Shown here piece by piece: positions 17,001 through 27,963 of a DNA stretch of 64,000 bases. The position numbers and the translations under genes are program-made. The stretch comes from Muribaculaceae bacterium (GTDB lineage Bacteria > Bacteroidota > Bacteroidia > Bacteroidales > Muribaculaceae). The DNA is taken from the NCBI GenBank assembly GCA_022509125.1, contig JAFLTU010000003.1, forward strand, positions 1 to 64,000, in the 5' to 3' direction. Below the pieces are notes generated by a model. The model did not search any database and was not told the origin of the DNA. It was given only the letters and a program-made list of their open reading frames with translations. Each line of letters opens with the position of its first letter. Within the stretch, counting starts at the first letter, position 1.

Positions 17001-17697
17001 GTCCCTCTCCCTACTTCTTATGGCCCTTGTGGCTTCGACCTTTACTACCGCAGCAAAGGCCGAGACCACAGGGTCTGACACTGTAAAGAGGGATACCGAA
17101 CAAACTAAAACTGAAAATCCTCTAACGGCCAGAAGCGTCTTTGAGAAGATAAATTGTTCCGGCCTGGAAATCCTCCCTCCTTCAACGAGATTGGATATGC
17201 TGGATTATTGGGACGTCGACAGCATATATAAAGCCTCCAATGCCATGGAGGGACTCTCATTTCTCCGGAATGTCTCCCCATCTTATCTGAAGGTGGAGGT
17301 GACGCCGGTCAGTGTCTTTGAAATAAAGATCCTTCCCGACAAGAAAGGACCTCTGATCATGACTATCTATACAGTCGGCGACGATGTGCAGGCCCAAGAC
17401 AGTCAGATTAAATTCTACAACGAGGCTCTTGAGGAACTCCCCACAGAGAAATATTTCAAGATGCCGGAAGTGAAAGACTTCTTTGAGATCCCTAAGGGCT
17501 CGGCCACCAAAATGAAGGAAATCGAGAATATGATACCCTTCCCTACCATAGCTCTGGAGGCAAATCCGGATAATACTGACTTAAAAGCTCGGCTCACTGT
17601 TGAAAAATATATCAATGAAGACGATTGGAATATCGCTAAGCTTTTCTTGCGTCCCCCGTTGACGTTCCATTGGGTAAAATCACGCTTCAAGTTATAA
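16972..17697 (+). CDS. DUF3256-like exported protein
   Basis: A 241-aa protein with an N-terminal signal peptide (basic MKFSIKRKNK, hydrophobic core, cleavage near AKA-E). The rest resembles the Bacteroidetes family DUF3256: a STRLDMLDYWD block, then LSFLRNVSPSYLKVEVTP, TIYTVGDDVQAQDSQIKFYN, and a C-terminal RPPLTFHW. The family has no assigned function. It is probably periplasmic. The gene starts inside the basic tail of the helicase (29-base overlap in another frame), so it is likely translated from the same mRNA. A strong bidirectional terminator follows. Assignment to DUF3256 is from memory of the family pattern. Confidence 0.75.
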   Translation: MKFSIKRKNKSLSLLLMALVASTFTTAAKAETTGSDTVKRDTEQTKTENPLTARSVFEKINCSGLEILPPSTRLDMLDYWDVDSIYKASNAMEGLSFLRNVSPSYLKVEVTPVSVFEIKILPDKKGPLIMTIYTVGDDVQAQDSQIKFYNEALEELPTEKYFKMPEVKDFFEIPKGSATKMKEIENMIPFPTIALEANPDNTDLKARLTVEKYINEDDWNIAKLFLRPPLTFHWVKSRFKL

Positions 17698-17742
17698 AAA
17701 GCTGGATATAGGTTTAGAAAAGACGCAGGCAGTATGCTATGA

Positions 17743-17785
17743 AATAATCAGGGACTCCGTTACTTAAGGAGTCCCTGATTATTTT
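17743..17785. terminator. Strong bidirectional terminator
   Basis: A perfect 16-bp stem (17743-17758 with 17768-17783) and a 9-base loop. T-rich on the right and A-rich on the left, so it can stop both the plus-strand helicase operon and the minus-strand sodium-pump operon. Confidence 0.9.
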
Positions 17786-17822
17786 ATTGTAATAGAGGTT
17801 CAAGAACCTGTTCCTTGTCCTA

Positions 17823-18995
17823 TCAACCTAAGAAGGAGAGGAGCACACCGGCTGCAACTGCCGAACCGATAACACCGGCCACGTTGGGCCCCATTGCATG
17901 CATGAGAAGGTAGTTGTTAGGATCATATTCCAGCCCGAGATTGTTGGAGATTCGAGCGGCCATTGGCACAGCCGAAACTCCCGCATTTCCGATCAGCGGA
18001 TTGATCTTCTTGTCTTTGCGTAGGAAGAGGTTAAATACCTTCACTGATAATACTCCCGTGGAGGAAGCTATGATGAATGCCGCGAATCCGAGACCGAAAA
18101 TTAAAAGAGTGTCGAGGGTCAGGAACTTGTCGCCCTGGGTAGAAGCTCCAACTGTCAAACCTAAAAGAATGGTGACAATGTCGGTCATAGCATTGCTCGC
18201 TGTCTTGGCAAGTCGTGTGGTCACCCCGCTCTCTCTGAGGAGATTTCCGAAAAAGAGCATACCTAACAATGGAATTCCCGAAGGCACAACGAAACAGGTT
18301 AATAAAAGACCAACCACCGGAAAGATTATCTTTTCGTTTTGAGTCGTCACACGATTCGGTTTCATCTTTATAAGACGCTCCTTCTTGGTGGTGAAGAGTC
18401 TCATCAAGGGAGGCTGGATGAGCGGAATCAGAGCCATATAGGAATAAGCCGAGACAGCCACCGCTCCCAAGAGATTCGGATTGAGCTTAGAGGTGGTAAA
18501 GATAGCTGTCGGTCCGTCGGCGCCTCCGATAATAGCTACACAACCCGCTGAAAGGGGTTCAAAGCCACAGAGTAAAGCGAGCATATAGGCACCGAAGATA
18601 CCAAATTGCGCGCACGCTCCGATAATCATTAGTTTCGGGTTGGCAAGAAGAGCCGAGAAGTCTGTCATTGCCCCGATGCCAAGGAATATCAAAGGAGGAT
18701 ACCATCCGCGTTCCACTCCGTTGTAAAGGATATTAAGCACCGAGCCCGGCTCATAAATTCCTATTTCCATCCCTTCCTGAAACGGGATATTGCCTATGAG
18801 CATACCGAAACCTATAGGCACAAGCAGGAGGGGTTCGAAATTCTTCTTGATAGCAAGCCAGACGAAGAAACAACCCACGGCCAGCATAACCAGGTTTTCC
18901 CATTCGCAGTTATAAAAGCCCGTGAACTCCCAGAAGGTAGCCACCGTCTGGCGCATGAATTCGCCGAATGAATATGTTGAGTCTGCTAATATCAT
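17823..18995 (-). CDS. mmdB: Sodium ion-translocating decarboxylase, beta subunit
   Basis: The integral membrane subunit that decarboxylates carboxybiotin and exports sodium (OadB/MmdB/GcdB family). The 390 aa contain about ten hydrophobic segments. The signature regions are GIGAMTDFSALLANP (106-120) and GGADGPTAIF (157-166), which includes the aspartate known to be essential in OadB. A short periplasmic N-terminus precedes the first segment. It is the last gene of a five-gene operon with the epimerase, carboxyltransferase, gamma-like and biotin carrier subunits, 11 bases after the biotin carrier. The strong shared terminator lies just downstream. Confidence 0.95.
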   Translation of the reverse strand: MILADSTYSFGEFMRQTVATFWEFTGFYNCEWENLVMLAVGCFFVWLAIKKNFEPLLLVPIGFGMLIGNIPFQEGMEIGIYEPGSVLNILYNGVERGWYPPLIFLGIGAMTDFSALLANPKLMIIGACAQFGIFGAYMLALLCGFEPLSAGCVAIIGGADGPTAIFTTSKLNPNLLGAVAVSAYSYMALIPLIQPPLMRLFTTKKERLIKMKPNRVTTQNEKIIFPVVGLLLTCFVVPSGIPLLGMLFFGNLLRESGVTTRLAKTASNAMTDIVTILLGLTVGASTQGDKFLTLDTLLIFGLGFAAFIIASSTGVLSVKVFNLFLRKDKKINPLIGNAGVSAVPMAARISNNLGLEYDPNNYLLMHAMGPNVAGVIGSAVAAGVLLSFLG

Positions 18996-19006
18996 AATAT
19001 CAAGGA

Positions 19007-19453
19007 TTAGTCAAGAATCATGATATCTCCATCCTGAGGCACTGCATCCCCTACGTTAACAAGGATTTGTTTCACAACCCCGCCTTTCGGGGAGTGGATA
19101 TCGTTCTCCATTTTCATGGCCTCAAGCACACACACTGTGGCCCCGGCAGAAATTGTATCTCCCACTTTCACAGGAATACTCATGATAGTGCCGGGAAGAG
19201 GAGCCTTGATACGGTAACCTGCTGCAGATGTGGCTACAGGCTGAGCCACCACCTTTTCCCCGGTTTCTGTTCTCGGAGCCTTCTCCGGCTTCTTCACCGG
19301 TGAGATGGTCGGCTTAACTTCGGGAGCCTTGTCAAGTTCTACTGTGTAAGGCATGCCATTGACCTCCACATGCACTTTGTTCCCTTCAGGGTCGTCCACC
19401 AGCACATTGAATTTTATGCCGTTGATCTTATATTTGTATTCTTTTTGACTCAT
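19007..19453 (-). CDS. mmdC: Biotin carboxyl carrier subunit of the decarboxylase
   Basis: A 148-aa biotinyl carrier. A short N-terminal beta domain (1-45) is joined by a proline/alanine/lysine-rich flexible linker (about 45-75) to a biotinyl-lipoyl domain. The biotinylated lysine is K114 in EAMKMEND. It shuttles the carboxyl group between the carboxyltransferase and the membrane beta subunit. Its start overlaps the end of the gamma-like gene by 26 bases, so translation is probably coupled. Equivalent to MmdC/GcdC. Confidence 0.93.
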   Translation of the reverse strand: MSQKEYKYKINGIKFNVLVDDPEGNKVHVEVNGMPYTVELDKAPEVKPTISPVKKPEKAPRTETGEKVVAQPVATSAAGYRIKAPLPGTIMSIPVKVGDTISAGATVCVLEAMKMENDIHSPKGGVVKQILVNVGDAVPQDGDIMILD

Positions 19454-20117
19454 GATAGTTTATTTCTGTTGCGGGATTACGCTTGTGGTCTCGTCCCTGG
19501 CGAAGATTATAGATTTTGGAATTCCAAGGGGAATAAGCCTTTTGGAGACGTCTGATTGTTAGATGGGTGTCTTCGATATCATGCTTGGCGCTGAAATGTT
19601 CTATTAGTGCCATCGATATCGCTGCAATCACTTCTCCCGAAGCTAAAGAAAGATCGTCGGTGGGTGCATGTGCAGCCGCTGCCTTGGCCTTCTTCTTCTT
19701 TGCCGTCATGATGGCTTCCGAAACTTTCCCAAACATCATGAAAAGTATTGAGAGCACAACAAGAGCTGATATCACAATACACATAGCAATGATAGTTATG
19801 GCGCCGCCCCAACTATCGTTTTCTGCAGCGTTGCGGTTTTTCTCCGCCTGCGTCATTCGCTTTGCTATTGTGCTCTCCCCGTAGTTGGAAGTGAATGCAT
19901 CAGGTTCCTCCTCCAGCCATTCTTGGTTTTCACCTTCCCAACTCTCCTTGAAATCTTTTCCGGAATTCACCATCCCCCGGTGGTGGGTTTCCTCTATGAC
20001 ACTGTCATCCTGCGACTGGGTCATGGCTGCAGCCCCGAATGGAGCCACAGCCATAGCCGCAATTAAGATCAATGCCGACAACCCTTTTCTCATTTTCATC
20101 GTGATTATAGGGTGCAT
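19428..20117 (-). CDS. OadG-like gamma/delta subunit of the sodium pump
   Basis: A membrane-anchored small subunit, identified mainly by position. It has a signal-like N-terminus (MRKGLSALILIAAMAVAPFGAAA) and an acidic exported segment (35-100). One clear transmembrane helix follows (about 105-128, IITIIAMCIVISALVVL-like), then a lysine/alanine-rich cytoplasmic linker and a C-terminal helical region of about 75 residues that may bind the carboxyltransferase. OadG/MmdD subunits have the same single-helix layout but are usually shorter. Start codons at 20117 and 20099 are both possible, and the second leaves a cleaner signal peptide. It begins six bases after the carboxyltransferase gene. Confidence 0.75.
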   Translation of the reverse strand: MHPIITMKMRKGLSALILIAAMAVAPFGAAAMTQSQDDSVIEETHHRGMVNSGKDFKESWEGENQEWLEEEPDAFTSNYGESTIAKRMTQAEKNRNAAENDSWGGAITIIAMCIVISALVVLSILFMMFGKVSEAIMTAKKKKAKAAAAHAPTDDLSLASGEVIAAISMALIEHFSAKHDIEDTHLTIRRLQKAYSPWNSKIYNLRQGRDHKRNPATEINYHESKRIQI

Positions 20118-20122
20118 ACTTT

Positions 20123-21676
<1,554 letters not shown>

Positions 21677-21776
21677 TATTGCTGGTTTTGTTGGGTTTTC
21701 TTCGTTTTTAATTCAAAACAACGCGTATGCTTCGTTTTAATTTTTCCTCACTCGGATATTGCGACAGGCAAGCGAC

Positions 21777-22208
21777 TCAGCATCCGCACTTTTTATCCGG
21801 GTCTTCGCAGAGCTCTGTGAGCACAGCCTGTGTCGACTTCGGATGCAAGAAAGCAATCTGAAGGCCGTCGGCTCCCTTTCTGGGGGCTTTGTCGATGAGT
21901 TGCACTCCCTTGTCGCTACATTCGGCTAAGGCTTCGCTTACTCCGTCTTCCACAGCAAATGCCATGTGGTGCATTCCTCCGCGGCCACCATTCTTCTCAA
22001 TGAATTTGGCGATTGTGCTTTCAGGACTTGTGGCTTCAAGAAGCTCGATTTTGGTGTCGCCCACTTTGAAGAAGGCTGTGGTCACTTTTTGGTCTTCCAC
22101 AACTTCCTGTTTGTAGCATTTCAGTCCGAGGACATCTTCATAATACTTGATAGCTTCGGCGAGATTGGGCACGGCGATGCCGATGTGCTCCAGATGTGAT
22201 ATTTTCAT
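21777..22208 (-). CDS. mce: Methylmalonyl-CoA epimerase
   Basis: A 143-aa glyoxalase-fold enzyme that interconverts (R)- and (S)-methylmalonyl-CoA. The metal ligands line up with the Propionibacterium enzyme: H8 in LEHIGIAVPN, a ligand in TKIELLEAT (about 52-60), H81 in MHHMAFAVED, and a glutamate near 132. First gene of the sodium-pump operon, 100 bases ahead of mmdA. It feeds the succinate-to-propionate pathway. Methylmalonyl-CoA mutase is not in the window. Confidence 0.95.
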   Translation of the reverse strand: MKISHLEHIGIAVPNLAEAIKYYEDVLGLKCYKQEVVEDQKVTTAFFKVGDTKIELLEATSPESTIAKFIEKNGGRGGMHHMAFAVEDGVSEALAECSDKGVQLIDKAPRKGADGLQIAFLHPKSTQAVLTELCEDPDKKCGC

Positions 22209-22286
22209 GTCGTATGTTTATAAGGTGTTTATTTTATTTATAGTGGGAGAGGGGCTCCTCCACCCCCTTATTGCCCTAATTTAGTG

Positions 22287-22294
22287 CAAAAATA
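22287..22294 (-). promoter_or_regulatory. Putative -7 box of the mce/mmd operon
   Basis: Reads TATTTTTG on the minus strand, about 80 bases upstream of the mce ATG. No TTTG found at -33 spacing. Confidence 0.45.
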
Positions 22295-22410
22295 CTTAAA
22301 TTTATGTAATAGGTAAAAAAATAGGAGAAATTTATAGTTTTCTGCAAATATGGGCTTCGATTAGAAAATTTTAACGATATTTGCACAAAATATGTCTTGA
22401 CATAAAAATA

Positions 22411-23418
22411 ATGGAGATATCGGCAAAAGAACTGGCCGCTCTGTGCGGAGGCACCGTAGAGGGCGATGAGAATGCCAGAGTGTCTGATTTTGCAAAGATT
22501 GAGGAGGCTGCCGAAGGAGACCTTTCCTTCATATCGAACCCTAAATATGCCCACTATGCAGCCACAACGAAAGCTTCCATATTGCTCGTGGGTCAGGATT
22601 TCGATGCTCCCAAAAAAATGGAGTCAACGCTCGTGAGAGTCGCTGACCCCTATTCTTCGCTCGCCCTTCTTATGAGAATGGCTGATCAAGCCAAACCTCG
22701 TCCTCAAGGGATAGAGCAACCGGTGGCAGTCGGAGAAGGCTCTTCTCTTCCCGACGACATTTATTTGGGAGCATTCTCCTATATTGGGAAAAACGTAAAA
22801 ATTGGCCCCGGGGCCATGATCTATCCTCAGGTTTTCGTAGGCGACGGCTGTGAAATCGGCTCCCATTCTATTCTCTATCCCGGAGTTAAGATATATGCCG
22901 GATGCCGCATCGGCCAACGATGCATCATTCATTCCGGGGCTGTGGTCGGAGCCGACGGATTCGGGTTCGCCCCCGTGGAGGGACATTATGAGAAAATTCC
23001 GCAAATGGGGGGTGTGATAATTGAAGACGATGTTGAAATCGGGGCCAATACCACTATCGACCGCGCAACATTCGGCAACACTGTGATTGGCCGAGGCACC
23101 AAACTCGACAATCTCATACAGATTGCCCACAATGTAAGAGTGGGCTCCGACAATGTCTTTGCCGCTCAAGCCGGAGTTGCAGGAAGCACTCGTATCGGCA
23201 ATCGTAACCGAGTGGGTGGACAGTGTGGTTTTGCCGGACATATATCTATCGGCGACGACAACGAATTCGGTGCCCAATCCGGTATGCATACCAATGTAGG
23301 AAATCGTCAGCGACTGATGGGATATCCGGCCGTTGAAGTCATGCAATTCGCTCGCAACACTGTAAACATAAAAAGACTCGCAGAATTCCTGGCGGGTCAA
23401 AAACGAAATAAAAAATAA
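22411..23418 (+). CDS. lpxD: UDP-3-O-(3-hydroxyacyl)glucosamine N-acyltransferase
   Basis: LpxD adds the second acyl chain in lipid A synthesis. The 335 aa comprise an N-terminal uridine-binding domain (about 1-100), a left-handed beta-helix of hexapeptide repeats (about 105-290) and a C-terminal helix. The catalytic histidine is H240 in LIQIAHNVRVG. The start is the ATG at 22411. A longer reading with TTG at 22381 adds ten residues that do not belong to the family. The stop overlaps lpxC as TAATG, so lpxD, lpxC-fabZ and lpxA form one operon. Confidence 0.96.
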   Translation: MEISAKELAALCGGTVEGDENARVSDFAKIEEAAEGDLSFISNPKYAHYAATTKASILLVGQDFDAPKKMESTLVRVADPYSSLALLMRMADQAKPRPQGIEQPVAVGEGSSLPDDIYLGAFSYIGKNVKIGPGAMIYPQVFVGDGCEIGSHSILYPGVKIYAGCRIGQRCIIHSGAVVGADGFGFAPVEGHYEKIPQMGGVIIEDDVEIGANTTIDRATFGNTVIGRGTKLDNLIQIAHNVRVGSDNVFAAQAGVAGSTRIGNRNRVGGQCGFAGHISIGDDNEFGAQSGMHTNVGNRQRLMGYPAVEVMQFARNTVNIKRLAEFLAGQKRNKK

Positions 23419-24800
23419 TGGAACAACTAACTCTCAAGAGTCCGTTCTCCGTAAAGGGCAAAGGATTACACTCGGGCAAGGAAATCACGGCGCAACTTAA
23501 GCCGGCGCCCGTTAATTTCGGATATAAATTCAAGCGAATAGACTTGGAGGGGGCTCCCGTTGTAGAGGCTGTGGCAGAAAATGTAGTAGACACCACTCGA
23601 GGCACTGTGCTTGGGAAAAACGACGTCAGGATAAGCACGGTGGAACATGCCCTTGCCGCCCTTTATGCCGCCGGAGTAGACAACTGTCTAATTGAGCTCG
23701 ACGGTCCCGAGATGCCTATTCTCGACGGCAGCAGCATTCAATATGTAGAGGCCCTGGAAAATGTGGGCCTGCAGTCTCAAGAGGCAGATAAAGATTTCTT
23801 TATCATTAAAGAGAAAATGAGCCTTAAAGACGACAAGACCGGCTCAATGATCACTATATATCCCGACGATCAGTTTAGCGTCGAGGTGATGGTGGAATAC
23901 AACTCCCCTATTCTTCCCAACCAGTTTGCGATGCTTGACGATATAGCCGAGTTCAAACAGGAGGTGGCCAGCGCCCGCACTTTCGTCTTTGTGCGTGAAA
24001 TAGAGCAATTGGCCGAGGCCGGACTTATAAAAGGGGGCGACCTTGACAATGCTATCGTAATCTACGACCAACCCGTGTCGGAAGAGAAAATAAATCATCT
24101 CTGCAACCTTATGGGGGTAGAACCTATAAAGGTAGACCAGCTGGGTTATATCAACCCCAAACCTTTGAAATGGGACAATGAGCCGGCACGCCATAAACTC
24201 ATGGACGTAATCGGTGACTTCGCTCTTATCGGCAAACCCATAAAAGGCCGTATAGTGGCAGTCCGCCCGGGCCACACCATCAACAACCAGTTCACTCGGA
24301 TGATACGTAAAACTGTGAAACACACAGAAATACAAAGTCCTACGTATAACCCCAACATAGAACCGGTCATCGATATCAACGGCATAAAGAAACTGTTGCC
24401 CCACAGATATCCCTTCCTGCTCGTCGACAAGGTCATTGAAATTGATAAAAAGCATATCGTAGCCGTCAAAAACGTAACGGTCAACGAGCCTTTCTTCCCG
24501 GGTCATTTCCCTCAGGAGCCGGTGATGCCGGGTGTCTTGCAGGTGGAAGCTATGGCACAGGCTGCCGGTGTTCTCGTCTTGAATTATCTTGACGACCCCC
24601 ACACCTACAGCACATATTTTCTGAAAATCGACAACGTGAAATTCCGCCAAAAGGTGGTCCCTGGCAATACGCTGTTGCTTAATGTCAGCTTGATGACTGA
24701 AATCCGAAGAGGATGTGCCCTCGTGAAAGGTTATGCTTTCGTGGGTGAAAAAATTGTATGCGAGGCCGAATTTATGGCTCAGATTATTAAGAACAAGTAG
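23418..24800 (+). CDS. lpxC: Bifunctional LpxC deacetylase / FabZ dehydratase
   Basis: A fusion, standard in Bacteroidetes, of UDP-3-O-acyl-N-acetylglucosamine deacetylase (1 to about 310) with beta-hydroxyacyl-ACP dehydratase FabZ (about 320-460). LpxC zinc ligands are H77 in [11 protein letters not shown] and H259/D263 in HKLMDVIGD, with the catalytic H286 in [10 protein letters not shown]. FabZ has [13 protein letters not shown], the catalytic H363 in PGHFP and E377 in QVEAMAQ. The fusion links the committed step of lipid A synthesis with the fatty acid enzyme that competes for the same hydroxyacyl-ACP. It lies between lpxD and lpxA. Confidence 0.97.
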   Translation: MEQLTLKSPFSVKGKGLHSGKEITAQLKPAPVNFGYKFKRIDLEGAPVVEAVAENVVDTTRGTVLGKNDVRISTVEHALAALYAAGVDNCLIELDGPEMPILDGSSIQYVEALENVGLQSQEADKDFFIIKEKMSLKDDKTGSMITIYPDDQFSVEVMVEYNSPILPNQFAMLDDIAEFKQEVASARTFVFVREIEQLAEAGLIKGGDLDNAIVIYDQPVSEEKINHLCNLMGVEPIKVDQLGYINPKPLKWDNEPARHKLMDVIGDFALIGKPIKGRIVAVRPGHTINNQFTRMIRKTVKHTEIQSPTYNPNIEPVIDINGIKKLLPHRYPFLLVDKVIEIDKKHIVAVKNVTVNEPFFPGHFPQEPVMPGVLQVEAMAQAAGVLVLNYLDDPHTYSTYFLKIDNVKFRQKVVPGNTLLLNVSLMTEIRRGCALVKGYAFVGEKIVCEAEFMAQIIKNK

Positions 24801-24812
24801 CCTCTGTCCACT

Positions 24813-25583
24813 ATGAGCATGTATTTTGTAGATCCGGATGCACGGATAGGAAATAATGTAAAAATTGGGAACTTCACCAATATCTATGAAGATGTTGAGA
24901 TAGGCGACAATTGCGAGATAGCGGGTAATGTGACGATATTTCCCGGTGCTCGAATCGGAAACGGCGTGAAGATTTTTCCGGGAGCCGTTATTTCAGCCAT
25001 TCCCCAAGACCTCAAATTCAAGGGTGAAAAGACAGTTGCAATCATCGGTGACGGCACAACCCTCCGGGAATGTGTCACGGTCAACCGAGGCACGGCCTCT
25101 AAAGGCAAGACCGAAGTGGGAGAAAACTGTCTCATAATGGCTTATAATCATGTGGCCCACGACTGCAAGATCGGAAACCGCGTCATAATGTCAAACGCCT
25201 GCCAACTGGCCGGAGAGGTGGTGGTCGACGACTGCGCTGTGATTGGAGGAGGTAGCCTCATCCATCAGTTCTGTCATCTGGGCCGCAACATTATGCTTCA
25301 GGGAGGAGCTTTGGTCAATAAAGACATCCCTCCTTACGTGAAGGCCGCTCGCGAACCTATATCATACGTTGGCTTAAATACTATCGGACTCCATCGAAAC
25401 GGTTTCAGCAATGAAGACATCCAGACCATATCTGAAATCTATAGGGTGCTTTATCTTAGTGACCTCAATGTCACAAACGCTGTGAAATTGATACGGGAAA
25501 CCCTTCCTGACACCCCTTATCGTGAAGAAATAATCAATTTCGTGGAAAATTCAGAAAGAGGCGTAATTCGTTCAGCAATTTAA
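24813..25583 (+). CDS. lpxA: Acyl-ACP--UDP-N-acetylglucosamine O-acyltransferase
   Basis: LpxA performs the first acylation of lipid A synthesis. The 256 aa comprise hexapeptide repeats forming a left-handed beta-helix (about 5-190), then a helical C-terminal domain. The catalytic histidine is H116 in the MAYNHVAHDCKIG block. H113 is also conserved. The HRNGFSNEDIQTI-type segment near 195-210 is typical. A second in-frame ATG lies two codons in (24819). A terminator hairpin follows 20 bases after the stop. Confidence 0.97.
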   Translation: MSMYFVDPDARIGNNVKIGNFTNIYEDVEIGDNCEIAGNVTIFPGARIGNGVKIFPGAVISAIPQDLKFKGEKTVAIIGDGTTLRECVTVNRGTASKGKTEVGENCLIMAYNHVAHDCKIGNRVIMSNACQLAGEVVVDDCAVIGGGSLIHQFCHLGRNIMLQGGALVNKDIPPYVKAAREPISYVGLNTIGLHRNGFSNEDIQTISEIYRVLYLSDLNVTNAVKLIRETLPDTPYREEIINFVENSERGVIRSAI

Positions 25584-25603
25584 TTTTAAACTACCCATAT
25601 ATA

Positions 25604-25648
25604 GAGGGGATGTGATAAAGATATTGTCGCATCTCCTCTTCTTTTTTT
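25604..25648 (+). terminator. Terminator of the lpx operon
   Basis: GAGGGGATGTG (25604-25614) pairs with CGCATCTCCTC (25628-25638) including two G-T pairs, followed by a run of seven T. Confidence 0.85.
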
Positions 25649-25752
25649 CAAAAAAAAATTAAAAGAGACCTAAGGGTTTGAAACTGACCAAAATAGACCT
25701 GGAATTGGCTTATTACGCCACTTACAGCTTTTTTCCCAACCCATTTTTTTAT

Positions 25753-25760
25753 TAAATTTG
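25753..25760 (+). promoter_or_regulatory. Putative -7 box of the plus-strand fimbrial operon
   Basis: TAAATTTG, 36 bases upstream of the first fimbrillin ATG (25797). The -33 position holds only a T-rich stretch. No flanking inverted repeats that would mark an invertible promoter were seen. Confidence 0.5.
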
Positions 25761-25796
25761 CAACGTGAAAAATTGTCTACTTGTCAAAAATTGTTG

Positions 25797-27956
25797 ATGA
25801 ACCTTAATCTAAACTTATTTAAATTTCCCAATATCAATCCATTAAAGGTTTCCCCTGCCCTTTTATTATTGGCCGCACTATTCTTTTCTTGTTCCGACAG
25901 GGATTTGGATGATTTTGAGGAAAACAACGAAAATAAGGCTGAACTTGTTTCAGTTCCTTCATATTATATGCCCATAGCCATCGAGGGAAATTCAGCTGAT
26001 ATCTATGACCTTGACGGCGATTTCGAAAGCGGCGCTGAAATTGAGAGTGTCATTGACCCGTTGGGCCACCATTTTGCCATCTTTTTCGACAATAAAGGAG
26101 AATTTCATTCTTTGACCCTCTTTAACCCCGGAGAACGCACAGAGTTTGAGGAAGGAAATATTGAGGCCCAGCATACCACTATCATCACTGTTGGCACAAG
26201 CCCTCGAGAATTGGATAAAAACGATCCGAATCGTGAGTATATTCCTCCAAAATATTGTTTCGTTGTCTTGAACGGATCTCCTTTGGAATCTCAGATTCGG
26301 CAGTTCGCTAAAAATACCGGGTCTAACTCCATCGCACATCTATTGAGAATGAAATGGAGTTCCACCTCAAGCGGTCCCATCGGTCAATACAAACGCAACG
26401 GAAACTCCTATTTCACAATGACCAACTCCTCATATTTCCTTCAGGAATCATCCGGGAAATATTCTGTGAATGTGGCGGCTGAGATTAATGACGGGATGCT
26501 TTTCAAGACAGTCAACATGGCCAAGGCAGCAGCTGCCGAACGTCCTAATGAGACTATACTTAGGGTATTTGTGGAACGTCTCGTGGCCAAATTCACGGTG
26601 AAATTCACATGGACAAACGAGTCGGAAAACCATCTGATGACCCCTCCCTCCAACAACCCCGAGGCTCCTTTCGGATCCAACCAATATATAACCGTGGCAT
26701 ATTTTAATGATCAGGGAGCTCTCACCTACGCATCTCGTGTATGGGACACCACTGTCTTGGGTTGGGACATTACTAACCTGGAAACTGAAAATTATCTCTT
26801 CAAAGCCCTCTTACCTCCCGATAACATCCATAGCTACCCAGAATCTGTCTCTTCTCTTACCTCCCCGTTCGATAAATTCAACGATGCTGCTAACTGGAGA
26901 TGCAATTGGAGCTACGACTGCCATTATGACTACGACGTGGATTACGATAATCAATATCGTTACGCTGTAGACCGACCCTCTCTAAAATACTTCCAGAACG
27001 TGGAGTCGCAGCATCCACTCCATTATCTTGCCGGTCGAGAAATCAGAGAATCCGTTGAGGATAACGACCCTATTTATGCTCCGGAAAACACTTTTGCCAA
27101 TGCCTCTAACTTCAATATAGCAGGCACGTTCCTTATTGTCAAGGGGCGACTCAATATCGACCTTCATTATTTTAACGAAAACGATGGAGTGCCTGAGGAT
27201 ATCTTCCGCAGTCGAAAAGGAGTTTACTACACTTCCGAAAATGACTATAAACGGGCTTTCATTATTGAAATAAACAATAAACTCATTTCCAACACTTCCT
27301 ATAATTATAAATACTACGACTGGGAAAATTGGGTAGAAAACCATGAAGGAGGCGCAAGCCGGACTCTTAACCTTAAGCAAGGGGAAGACTATCGGCTCTT
27401 CAAGGAATTGGTAGACGGCAGACTTATTCCGATCGAAGATCCCGACGACCTGACTCTCGAAGATGCCTTCGTGATAGATGGTGATTGCAAGAAAATGGTG
27501 TGGGCTCAAGACCATCATGTGAAGCTTGTTATCGCCAGAACTTATTATAATGCAGAAGGCGACGAACTTTATGAAAAAGTGGAGACTGTCACCGATAATG
27601 TTACGGGAAAGGAAATACCCATCACCGATAACGACATCCGTTCCTGGTTCTACGACTGGATTGGCGCAGCCGACCATTTCGCCCAAGGACAGATGTATTA
27701 TGCAAAGGCTATTCCTCATTTAAGAAATCTCGTCCCTGCCGACCAGGTAGATAGAGGTGACTATGGAGTGGTGAGAAACAATTGGTATAATATCTCCATC
27801 ACTGCCATCTCGAAGGTGGGCACGCCTATTTCAAATTTAAGCCAACCGATAGTCCCGACTGTAATATCTCTGGAAGACGGGCTCGTCTACGACGTAGATT
27901 TGCTCGGATGGCATATTTTCGAATCAGAAGTAACCTTCCCCTCAATCGCATTCTGA
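25797..27956 (+). CDS. Mfa1/FimA-like fimbrillin lipoprotein
   Basis: A 719-aa exported lipoprotein: hydrophobic signal with lipobox LFFSC, lipidated cysteine C32. It shows type V pilus subunit hallmarks. There is a central VERLVAKFTVKF strand (about 260-271), and a C-terminal block YGVVRNNWYNISITAISKVGTP followed by a strand with a tryptophan (LLGWHIF), as in Mfa1/FimA major subunits where the C-terminal strand takes part in polymerisation. Unlike most fimbrillins here it has no TRA-type arginine processing motif near residue 50. The start is the ATG at 25797; the in-frame TTG at 25758 overlaps the promoter box. It lies seven bases before the next lipoprotein gene. Confidence 0.82.
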   Translation: MNLNLNLFKFPNINPLKVSPALLLLAALFFSCSDRDLDDFEENNENKAELVSVPSYYMPIAIEGNSADIYDLDGDFESGAEIESVIDPLGHHFAIFFDNKGEFHSLTLFNPGERTEFEEGNIEAQHTTIITVGTSPRELDKNDPNREYIPPKYCFVVLNGSPLESQIRQFAKNTGSNSIAHLLRMKWSSTSSGPIGQYKRNGNSYFTMTNSSYFLQESSGKYSVNVAAEINDGMLFKTVNMAKAAAAERPNETILRVFVERLVAKFTVKFTWTNESENHLMTPPSNNPEAPFGSNQYITVAYFNDQGALTYASRVWDTTVLGWDITNLETENYLFKALLPPDNIHSYPESVSSLTSPFDKFNDAANWRCNWSYDCHYDYDVDYDNQYRYAVDRPSLKYFQNVESQHPLHYLAGREIRESVEDNDPIYAPENTFANASNFNIAGTFLIVKGRLNIDLHYFNENDGVPEDIFRSRKGVYYTSENDYKRAFIIEINNKLISNTSYNYKYYDWENWVENHEGGASRTLNLKQGEDYRLFKELVDGRLIPIEDPDDLTLEDAFVIDGDCKKMVWAQDHHVKLVIARTYYNAEGDELYEKVETVTDNVTGKEIPITDNDIRSWFYDWIGAADHFAQGQMYYAKAIPHLRNLVPADQVDRGDYGVVRNNWYNISITAISKVGTPISNLSQPIVPTVISLEDGLVYDVDLLGWHIFESEVTFPSIAF

Positions 27957-27963
27957 AATCAAA

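Noticed and set aside
19428..19453. Possible frameshifted fusion of the OadG-like and biotin carrier genes
   Set aside because: Each protein has its own proper start and domain; the short overlap is normal for a coupled operon.
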